Shown here in pieces: positions 1 through 6,300 of a stretch of 29,152 bases of DNA (the first letter of the stretch is position 1; each line of letters begins with the position of its first letter). The DNA lies in the NCBI GenBank assembly GCA_002317575.1, contig DCIH01000087.1, positions 1 to 29,152 of the forward strand. Direction: 5' to 3'. Both the position numbers and the translations under genes were made by a program. The notes under the pieces were generated by a model, which saw only the letters and a program-made list of their open reading frames with translations, had not been told where the DNA came from and did not search any database. The stretch is from Verrucomicrobia bacterium UBA1731. GTDB lineage: Bacteria > Verrucomicrobiota > Kiritimatiellia > RFP12 > UBA1067.

Positions 1-26
1 CGACTACTATATTTCTGAAAAATAAA

Positions 27-55
27 GTGAAAATTATGCGCATACGTGCTACAAT
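27..55 (+). promoter_or_regulatory. Possible extended -10 promoter
   Basis: TACAAT at 50-55 is preceded by TG at 47-48, which matches an extended -10 element. A weak -35-like GTGAAA lies at 27-32 with 17-bp spacing. The 8-bp palindrome ATGCGCAT (36-43) sits between them and could be an operator. The promoter would drive the toxin-antitoxin-like pair that starts at 199. This is pattern matching only. Confidence 0.35.
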
Positions 56-115
56 TTGCAGTTGACGTCCAGAAAAGGATTTGACACACCGAAGGAGGAT
101 TCACGCGAAAAGCAT

Positions 116-169
116 GACATCTCGCTCTTTTGGGTTTGCCATGGTGGCAATCCCACGGGTGTCTTTTTT
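116..169 (+). terminator. Hairpin followed by T-run; terminator or attenuator
   Basis: The inner stem pairs 131-141 (TGGGTTTGCCA) with 145-155 (TGGCAATCCCA), with one T-T mismatch and a TGG triloop. The outer stem pairs GACA (116-119) with TGTC (160-163) and CTCG (121-124) with CGGG (156-159), using one G-U pair and leaving a bulge at 125-130. Six T residues follow directly at 164-169, as in an intrinsic terminator. It lies between a candidate promoter (27-55) and the gene at 199. It could end an upstream transcript or attenuate the downstream pair. Confidence 0.4.
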
Positions 170-198
170 GTGAGTTTGGCGTTTGAAGGTTAGTCGGA

Positions 199-387
199 AT
201 GGCATTCAAATACATCAACATGACCGAAGAGGACTGGAAACTTGCGCGCGCGGCGAAGGCCGCGAGCGAGGACGCCGTGCGCAAGCTCAAGGCGGCGGGC
301 CTGAAGAACCTCATCGCGCGCGACGGTCATCTGGTGGAAGTGTATCCCGACGGACGTGAAGTGGTTTTGGAAGAAGAAGTGAAATGA
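199..387 (+). CDS. Small putative antitoxin paired with zeta-like kinase
   Basis: This 62-aa acidic, helix-rich protein has the C-terminal pattern GHLVEVYPDGREVVL. From memory, short proteins ending in a (V)YPDGRE-type strand often sit directly before COG4185 zeta-like kinases, which suggests an antitoxin; that role is inferred. The start ATG has GAAGG about 9 nt upstream (185-189). Its TGA (385-387) overlaps the ATG of the next gene (384) in an ATGA, so the two are probably translationally coupled. No DNA-binding motif is obvious. A candidate promoter and a terminator-like hairpin lie upstream. Confidence 0.7.
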   Translation: MAFKYINMTEEDWKLARAAKAASEDAVRKLKAAGLKNLIARDGHLVEVYPDGREVVLEEEVK

Positions 388-1112
388 CGAAACGGTTCCG
401 CATGATCGCCGGACCGAACGGATCCGGCAAGACGACGCTGACCACGTGGTTGGCGCGCGATTATGCGGTCAATTTCTATTTGCGGCTCAATGCGGACGAC
501 ATGTTCGCGGAAGCCACGCGCACGCAGGCGTTGGCGGCGCCGATTCCCGTCTCCGCGGAAGCGCTCGCGCGCTACGCCGATGCGAGCGCGTACTCTGAGG
601 ACATCAAGGCGCGCTTTGCGGACGGCCGCGTAAAAGTCGAGGACGACCACGTGCGCTTTGCGTCCGCGGAAGACGTGAATTCCTACACGGTGGCGCTCGT
701 CACGAATTTCCTCCAGAGCGAGTGTCTGGCGAACGGCGTCAGTTTTTCGCAGGAAACGGTGTTTTCGCATCCGTCGAAAGTCGAGGCGCTCGCCTCCGCG
801 CACGCCGCGGGTTACCGCACGTACCTCTATTATGTGGCCACCTCGTCGCCGTCCATCAACGCGCTGCGCGTTTCCAATCGCGCGGCGCAGGGCGGCCATG
901 CGGTTCCCGAGGCGAAGATCCGCGAGCGTTACGCGCGTTCGCTGGCGAACGTCCGCCGGGCGCTGCCGCATCTTTCGCGCGCGTTCTTTTTTGACAACAG
1001 CGGAAGCGAAATGATGTATCTGGCGGACTATTCGGCGGAGAACGGAATGTCGTATCACGGCGACCCAGATTCCGTCCCGATGTGGTTTACGCAGTTGAAG
1101 GTTGAAAGTTGA
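384..1112 (+). CDS. Zeta-toxin-like P-loop kinase (COG4185 type)
   Basis: The 242-aa protein has a Walker A motif, GPNGSGKTT, at residues 10-18. It then has an N-A-D-D segment near residue 36, a central QETVFSH block, and the family-typical run RVSNRAAQGGHAVPEAKI followed by RERYARSL. Zeta/PezT relatives phosphorylate UDP-activated sugars and so block cell-wall synthesis; whether this subgroup has that substrate is unknown. It overlaps the 62-aa protein by four bases, as in a toxin-antitoxin pair. The last codons (QLKVES, stop) are written by a 7-bp tandem repeat at 1095-1122, so the original C-terminus may have been altered. Other possibilities are a non-toxic kinase or a nucleic-acid-repair kinase. 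Confidence 0.82.
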   Translation: MTKRFRMIAGPNGSGKTTLTTWLARDYAVNFYLRLNADDMFAEATRTQALAAPIPVSAEALARYADASAYSEDIKARFADGRVKVEDDHVRFASAEDVNSYTVALVTNFLQSECLANGVSFSQETVFSHPSKVEALASAHAAGYRTYLYYVATSSPSINALRVSNRAAQGGHAVPEAKIRERYARSLANVRRALPHLSRAFFFDNSGSEMMYLADYSAENGMSYHGDPDSVPMWFTQLKVES

Positions 1113-1122
1113 AAGTTTGTAA
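1095..1122 (+). repeat. Heptanucleotide tandem repeat (4 units)
   Basis: The units are TTGAAGG, TTGAAAG, TTGAAAG and TTTGTAA. The repeat encodes the last residues and stop codon of the zeta-like gene. A related six-unit heptad array occurs at 26237-26278. Confidence 0.7.
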
Positions 1123-1123
1123 G

Positions 1124-1163
1124 GAACAGATCGGCACCGTAGAGCAGTTCGTCCCGAACTGCG
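1124..1163 (+). repeat. 40-bp hairpin repeat with GTAG foot, copy 1
   Basis: It is identical to 2030-2069. It contains the perfect 8-bp stem GCAGTTCG/CGAACTGC with a TCC triloop (1144-1162). The tetranucleotide GTAG lies just 5' of the stem. A GTAG foot before a hairpin is a known hallmark of REP elements recognised by RAYT proteins; membership of such a family is inferred. Confidence 0.7.
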
Positions 1164-1170
1164 CATCATG

Positions 1171-1293
1171 AATTTCACAAACACCTTACAGGCAACTTGA
1201 TTGATCCGAAGCAGAAGGAGCAAACATGGACAGCTCGATGACGAAGAAGATGACGACGCGGTACGCGCACCGGACGCGCACGTGCCTCATGCT
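1171..1293 (+). repeat. Giant-gene leader repeat, copy 1
   Basis: This 123-bp segment runs from AATTTCACA to CTCATGCT and matches 3256-3378 with only a few differences, clustered near 1262-1272. It carries the leader, the Shine-Dalgarno AAGGAG, the ATG and 23 codons of the giant gene. Similarity to copy 3 stops sharply at both ends. Confidence 0.9.
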
Positions 1294-1342
1294 TCACGTC
1301 GAGAACGTTCCGGACATGGGCGAGGAGGTTGTGTCATGGTGA
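1226..1342 (+). pseudogene. 5' remnant of giant surface-protein gene, copy 1
   Basis: This 38-codon reading frame starts exactly like the giant gene (MDSSMTKKMTTR) but diverges after residue 23 and stops at 1340-1342. It keeps the leader ribosome binding site. Its final TGG TGA overlaps the antitoxin start ATG at 1336, so ribosomes finishing it would be placed at the antitoxin start. It may therefore serve as a coupling leader peptide and not be mere debris. Confidence 0.7.
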
Positions 1343-1578
1343 CGACAATGGACAAAACGCTGGCGTTCAACGATGCCCAATACGAGGTCATCAACATGTT
1401 GTCTTGTCTGGACGACGAGGCCGATTTCCGGGCATTGAAGTCGATGCTGGTGAAATTCATCGATGGTTGCATGCAGAAGGAACTGGACAAGCTCTACGCC
1501 AGCGGAAAGCTTTCGGACGCGAAGCTTGAGGATTTGTCGCGTCAGCATCTTCGGACACCCTATAAAGACCGGGTATGA
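1336..1578 (+). CDS. Antitoxin of PIN-domain toxin-antitoxin pair
   Basis: The 80-aa protein has the pattern LAFNDAQYEVINMLSCLDDE, then a helical KFIDGCMQKELDKL stretch, ending in LRTPYKDRV. I recognise this as the usual partner of COG1569 PIN toxins, which is common in Bacteroidota-like genomes. The chosen start has a strong AGGAGG at 1323-1328 with 7-nt spacing. An in-frame open stretch upstream from 1201 only reads the leader repeat in the wrong frame. The stop overlaps the toxin start in an ATGA at 1575-1578. It presumably binds and neutralises the PIN nuclease. Confidence 0.8.
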   Translation: MVTTMDKTLAFNDAQYEVINMLSCLDDEADFRALKSMLVKFIDGCMQKELDKLYASGKLSDAKLEDLSRQHLRTPYKDRV

Positions 1579-2006
1579 ACCGCCAAATCGTATTGGACAC
1601 GAATTGTTTGATACAGTCGCTCCCGCAAAGGAGTCGATATCGTCGCGTTTGGCAGGCGTTTCTGGATGGACAATATACGCTTTGCGTCACCACGGAGATA
1701 CTCGAAGAATACGAGGAAATCGTTTCGCGATGCATGTCGGTGTCTGTTGCGCGGTTGATGACGGCCGCGATACTCAGGGCAAACAACGTTCGCCGTGTGG
1801 ACGCGCAATTCCGATTCGGACTCATTTCGGCGGATCCCGACGACAACAAGTTCGTCGATTGCGCAATTGTCGCCAACGCCGAATGCATAGTGACCAACGA
1901 TGCACACTTCGACGTGTTGAAATCGATTTCGTTCCCGGAAGTTTGCGTTCGGGACATTGATGAATTCTTGGCTTCGTTGGACGCGAAACGCGACAGGGAA
2001 GTTTAG
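1575..2006 (+). CDS. PIN-domain toxin (COG1569-like ribonuclease)
   Basis: The 143-aa protein has the acidic PIN pattern. IVLDTN gives D8, TEILEEYEE gives a Glu near residues 44-45, DPDDNKFVDCA gives D90 and D95, and IVTNDAHF gives D109. PIN toxins are Mg-dependent endoribonucleases that cleave tRNA, rRNA or mRNA; the target here is unknown. It is translationally coupled to the antitoxin just upstream. The length and the DPDDNKF-D block fit the putative PIN toxin family COG1569. All acidic positions are present, so the enzyme looks intact. Confidence 0.85.
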   Translation: MNRQIVLDTNCLIQSLPQRSRYRRVWQAFLDGQYTLCVTTEILEEYEEIVSRCMSVSVARLMTAAILRANNVRRVDAQFRFGLISADPDDNKFVDCAIVANAECIVTNDAHFDVLKSISFPEVCVRDIDEFLASLDAKRDREV

Positions 2007-2029
2007 AGGTTTTGATGTTGGGATGTTTT

Positions 2030-2069
2030 GAACAGATCGGCACCGTAGAGCAGTTCGTCCCGAACTGCG
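2030..2069 (+). repeat. 40-bp hairpin repeat with GTAG foot, copy 2
   Basis: This is an exact copy of 1124-1163, 906 bp downstream. The stem GCAGTTCG/CGAACTGC spans 2050-2068 with a TCC loop. It follows the end of the PIN toxin gene just as copy 1 follows the zeta-like gene. Confidence 0.7.
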
Positions 2070-2104
2070 GATTGGCGCCCCTCACGCGGCCCCGCACTGC
2101 GTAC

Positions 2105-2125
2105 GCGGGCGCGTCCCGCGCCCGC
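2105..2125 (+). repeat. GC-only 9-bp hairpin
   Basis: A perfect stem pairs GCGGGCGCG (2105-2113) with CGCGCCCGC (2117-2125) around a TCC triloop. There is no T-run, so it is not a standard terminator. It has the same triloop and CGTCCCG core as the 40-bp repeat just upstream, which suggests a related element. Confidence 0.55.
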
Positions 2126-2137
2126 ATGCCCCCCGAA

Positions 2138-2261
2138 AATTTCACAGGTAACTTACAGGCAACTTGATTGACCCGAAGCAAGGAGGAGCAAACATGGACA
2201 GCTCGATGATGAAGAAGATGACGACGCGGTTCGCGCGCTGGACGCGCACGTGCCTCATGCT
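2138..2261 (+). repeat. Giant-gene leader repeat, copy 2
   Basis: This 124-bp segment matches 3256-3378 with scattered differences, for example GGTAAC in place of AACACC and a changed Shine-Dalgarno region (AGGAGG). It ends at the same CTCATGCT as the other copies. Confidence 0.88.
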
Positions 2262-2277
2262 TCGTGTCCATGGATGA
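2194..2277 (+). pseudogene. 5' remnant of giant surface-protein gene, copy 2
   Basis: This 27-codon frame begins MDSSMMKKMTTRFARWTRT like the giant gene, diverges after CLML and stops at 2275-2277. It keeps a good ribosome binding site, so it may still be translated as a short leader peptide ahead of the next two genes. Confidence 0.68.
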
Positions 2278-2309
2278 TCTGAAATCAAACCGGCAAGAGG
2301 AACGGGAAA

Positions 2310-2519
2310 GTGAATATCCTGAAAAAATTGTTCAAGCAGCTGGCGCCCATCAGGGTGAACAGCTACTGGGATCCTTTGCCGCCGCCGGACGAGACGGTTG
2401 CGTTCAAGACAGTTTCCGCCGCCACGGCTTTGCAGTCGGAGGGAAGCGTCATGCTTTCCACGGGCCGTGAAATCTTCCGCGACGCGGTGTTGTTGCAGGA
2501 TGCCGAACACGTGATATGA
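2310..2519 (+). CDS. Hypothetical 69-aa protein
   Basis: The start is GTG, preceded by the purine-rich GAGGAACGGGAAA. The product begins MNILKKLFKQLAPIRVNSYW and has a PLPPPDE turn followed by alternating polar and non-polar residues. I do not recognise a family. It ends 7 bases before the membrane protein at 2527, so the two look like an operon pair, parallel to the two toxin-antitoxin pairs upstream. An overlapping alternative frame from 2264 or 2270 reaches 2470 but has low-complexity content and is less convincing. Confidence 0.5.
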   Translation: MNILKKLFKQLAPIRVNSYWDPLPPPDETVAFKTVSAATALQSEGSVMLSTGREIFRDAVLLQDAEHVI

Positions 2520-2526
2520 CCAAGAC

Positions 2527-3285
2527 ATGTCGATAAACGTCCATACGATCAAAGCGCATTATCGTCGCGCAGAGCGCGCTATCAAGCGTTGTGAGCGGAT
2601 TGCCGTCGCCGTGCCCACGGCGGCTGTCAATCAACTTCGTTATGCCGGCAACCATTTGCTGAAATCTTTGACGTCGAGTGATGCTGCAACTGCTGCATCG
2701 GAAATGTCATTGGCCGAAAGCCATTGCCGCCGTGCTTGGTTTGATGCGTTTGACGCGATAGCGTGCAATCATCTCGTTGCCATCAGGGATTTTTCGGACA
2801 GGGGGTATCCCGGTGACGTCATTCGCGCGAATATTCCGAATTACGACGAGAACATGGCGTTTGCCAGGAAGTTGTATCCCGTGTTCTTGAACGTGAAAGC
2901 CGTGCAGGACATGACGGCATCGGAGCGCCTCGGGCGACTGAAGAGCATGAACCGCCTGACGCCGTTCATCAGGAATGTGCAGAGCGTCGGCGGTTCGCTT
3001 GAAGTTATTGCCAAACGAATGGACGAGGAGCGTCGCCGTCGCGCGGAGCGGCGTGATTTGATGATGGGTTTGACGTCGTTTGCCGTTTCGGTCATGGGGG
3101 CGGTTTTCAGCGCGGCCGGGCTTTTGACGAGTCCGAAGCCGTGGGCGGTGGCGGTTGGATGGATCGGCATCGTGGCATTTGCCGCCATCGCCGTCATGAG
3201 CACGGTGATGATTGTTCAGCATTTGCGAGGTGACTCGTCAAGCGGCAATTGGGAAAATTTCACAAACACCTTACAGGCAACTTGA
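2527..3285 (+). CDS. Unknown helical protein with C-terminal two-TM hairpin
   Basis: The 252-aa protein has a helical N-terminal region (residues 1-160; QLRYAGNHLLKSL, then SHCRRAWFDAFDAI). A basic linker, DEERRRRAERR, follows at about 166-176, and then two hydrophobic segments at about 178-200 and 207-230. A soluble sensor-like domain joined to a TM hairpin is the layout of several membrane-perturbing effectors in toxin and phage-defence systems; that role is a guess. The last nine residues (244-252, NFTNTLQAT) are encoded by the third leader repeat, so its natural C-terminus was probably replaced when the repeat and this unit were joined. It lies 7 bases after the 69-aa gene. Confidence 0.7.
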   Translation: MSINVHTIKAHYRRAERAIKRCERIAVAVPTAAVNQLRYAGNHLLKSLTSSDAATAASEMSLAESHCRRAWFDAFDAIACNHLVAIRDFSDRGYPGDVIRANIPNYDENMAFARKLYPVFLNVKAVQDMTASERLGRLKSMNRLTPFIRNVQSVGGSLEVIAKRMDEERRRRAERRDLMMGLTSFAVSVMGAVFSAAGLLTSPKPWAVAVGWIGIVAFAAIAVMSTVMIVQHLRGDSSSGNWENFTNTLQAT

Positions 3286-3378
3286 TTGATCCGAAGCAGA
3301 AGGAGCAAACATGGACAGCTCGATGACGAAGAAGATGACGACGCGGTTCGCGCGCTGGACGCGCACGTGCCTCATGCT
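3256..3378 (+). repeat. Giant-gene leader repeat, copy 3 (functional copy)
   Basis: It contains the ribosome binding site AAGGAG (3300-3305), the ATG at 3311 and the first 23 codons of the intact giant gene. Its left end lies inside the coding frame of the 252-aa membrane protein. I see no convincing promoter in it. Confidence 0.9.
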
Positions 3379-6300
3379 GGCGACCTGCGCATTCGCGTTC
3401 GGCGCGTGGGCGGAAGACGTCGCCAAGATCGGCGAAACGACATACGAGGATCTCCACACGGCGCTCGTGGATGCCGGCCAAGGCCAGACGGTCGAACTGT
3501 TGCGCGACGTGGATCTCACCGGCGTGACGTGGGAGCCGGTGCCGAAGTTCTACGCGGTGCTTGACGGCAAGGGCCACCAGATCAAGAACCTGAACATCTC
3601 GGCGGACAGCGGAGACTACATTGGCCTATTTGCGTCGATGTGCTCCGTGGGTTTGGACGACGCACTCCAATACACGGCGGAAGTTCGCAACCTGACCATG
3701 ACCAATGTGACGGTGTCGGCGCCGGACTCGATGTATGTGGGCGTCATTTGCGGCGGCGGTCTGCGCGCCAATGATTATAACCCCCGTCCGGTCATTTCCA
3801 ACGTGACGGTGGTTGGAACGATTCAGGTTATCGGTTACAAGTACGTGGGTGGCATCATCGGGCACACGACCTACGGCAACTTGGCGGACTGCCATGTGGA
3901 TGGTCTTTCACCCGCGCAGTCGTATGTCGGTCAGGCGTCCGGCAAAACGGACGAAGGCCAGATCGGCGGCATCAACGGCATGACAGGCGAGGGCAACTTC
4001 CGGATTCTTGACTGCACGGTGCGCAACCTGACGCTCGGCGGCAACGAGCGTGTGGGCGGCATCTCGGGCCGAATCCATGGTACCGACGTGGGCAACTGCT
4101 TGGTTTCCAATGTGGTGGTGAAGTGCGCGGAGGCGGGAAGTCGCGGCGCGCTGATCGGCACGACGCTCAAAGACGGCGCGAATCTGGTGTTCAATCCGTT
4201 GGCGACCGACTGCGTGCTCCAGGATTTCACGGGCGCGTCTGCGGACTACGCGCTGATCGGCACCGGCGCGATTGCGCTTGCGGTCGGCACGAACGTCGTG
4301 GCGACGGGCGGATCGCTCTTGTCTTCGGCGTGGGGCTTCACGTCGGGTTGCTTCACGCTGTCCGCGACGGACGCGGATACGGCCCTGGCCGACTTGAAAA
4401 CGGCAACAGCAGCGGGCTGCGCCGTGGTCGACAACGGCGATGGCACCTACACGGTGCAGCGCGTGTGCAACGTCAAGTGGACGGTGACGAACGGCAGCTG
4501 CGACAAGCAGGAGGTTTCCACGGGTGCCGAGGCGCCTTACACCTATGTCGTCACGGGCGCGTGCGACTCGGTGATTTCGGTGGTCTTCTCGACGGAAACA
4601 GGGTACATCCTTTCTTCCGTCACATCCAACGGCGTTGAGATCGTCGGGAACCAGAAGGGCGCGGCTTCCTACACCTACACGAGCACGATCGCCGACGGTT
4701 CCGACCAGACGATCGCGGTGACGTTCATTCAGCCCGTTTGCAACGCGCAGGCGGTTGGCGCGACCTACACCGGCAAGGACGGCTCTGGCAACTACCTCTT
4801 CACGATTGCTGCTGGACAGACTGTGACGGTCTATAAGAACGGCGTCGCGCTCGTCGCGGGCACGGACTACACGGTCGACGGAACGACCGTGATGGTGAAC
4901 GCTTTCACGCTGACCTCCGATGTGAGTCTCGTGCTTGTCGCCACGACGCCCCGCGCGGCGGTTGGTCACAAGTGGTACGAGAACCCGATGGGCGTGTTCA
5001 CATACGACCGTTCACTCCCGAGATTCGGCAGTACGTGCGGCGCAAACTGGGGGCTTTCCGAAAACGACGCCTATTTCCTCGATATGGGCGGTTGGACGGA
5101 CGGCAGCGTCACGCTGTACAAGCTTTCCGATGTTGAATCGGCGAATGTCGTCGAGCCGCTTTGGACTTTCTCAAGCTCAAACAGCTTCGTCACCGCACAA
5201 TCGAAAGATGGTCAAAGCAACGACATTCGCGGCGGTGCCGTGTGCGCAAAACTTGGCGTTGCGCTCGTTGGCACATATTGGGACACCAAGAAGATGATGG
5301 TGGCGCCTATCGCGAAGTTCACTGAAGAGGCCGAGGGTGCCACGTTGAATGCGGGCAACACCTGGTGGATCACGGCAACCGATGGGGACAACAATCCCGT
5401 TTCGACGCCGTACAGCTTCGCGTTCTCTCACGACGGCCGATACCTTTATGGCGTGAGCGAGCACTTCACGGGCGTCAACAAGTATGAAATCATCGATGGT
5501 CTTGGCTCCGCGGGCGTAAAACTCAAGCTCGTCAAGAACTGGGTGCTCGGCTCCAACGAAGCCGCGCGCAACATGGTATACGCGAAGATTGGCGCGAAGG
5601 AAATCGTTTACGCGTACGCCGAGGACTTGACGATCTACGCGCTTGACGTAACCAATGAGAGTGGCTCGGCGCAGTCCACGGGCGTGACGAGCGTTAAGAA
5701 ATATGACCAGCTTGCCATTGCGGGCAAGAGCACGGCCACACCGCACCTCTACTTCCTGCGTGACTTCACAGGCAAAACAGATGCCGACTTGGAGATGCTC
5801 GCCATCTATGACATCAACGAGGCAGATCTCGCGACGCTGCAGAAGTCGGCGAGTTTCAGTTATGCCGATTTGTCTGGGTTTGCTCAAATGGCGTCTTCGC
5901 ACATTTTGACTGAGCCGACGGGAAATAGCAACAACAAGTCGGGTTGCGCTCTTGTGATTCCGGATGACGAGAAGAGCTTGATCTTCGATTGCGCTTTTGC
6001 AACGGAAGGTGGCGAAAGCTACACGGTTTGGGAGCGTTATGTCCTCCAGTACACGCCGCCGACGGTGGTGGACTTCTCCGGTAACGTGGGCGTCGCGTCC
6101 GCGACGACGAATTCGCAGAGCGTGGGTTCGAGCCCGTACACGGTGTACACCACGATGGCGGCGGCGGAGAGGACGATCACGTTCACGGCGGAGTCGGGCA
6201 AGTACCTCGCTTCCGTGACCACGAACGGCGTCGCGGTGGAAGGGATCACGCTCGGTGCGACCTCCTACGCGCTCGACACGACGAAACTCGCGCCCGGAAA

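Noticed and set aside
114..172. A short reading frame from ATG 114 as a gene
   Set aside because: The GGAGG is about 15 bases or more away and the frame lies within the terminator-like hairpin. There is too little to call a gene, though it is noted in the attenuation finding.
1144..1162. Hairpin after the zeta-like gene as an intrinsic terminator
   Set aside because: The stem is perfect but no T-run follows, and the same 40 bp recurs exactly at 2030-2069. A repeat element with a GTAG foot explains it better.
327..1223. A 298-codon - strand frame over the zeta-like gene
   Set aside because: Its product is Arg-rich and featureless. The + strand has a Walker A motif and the family pattern.
2264..2470. 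A 68-codon + frame overlapping the 69-aa gene
   Set aside because: It starts by reading out of the leader repeat and has a low-complexity Gly/Arg/Gln-rich end. The 2310-2519 frame has a better start context and spacing to the next gene.
1171..3378. Integron cassette array, with leader repeats as attC sites
   Set aside because: Small toxin-antitoxin cassettes between repeats recall an integron, but I find no GTTRRRY/RYYYAAC core pair in the repeats, and they carry a gene 5' end. No integrase gene is in the window.
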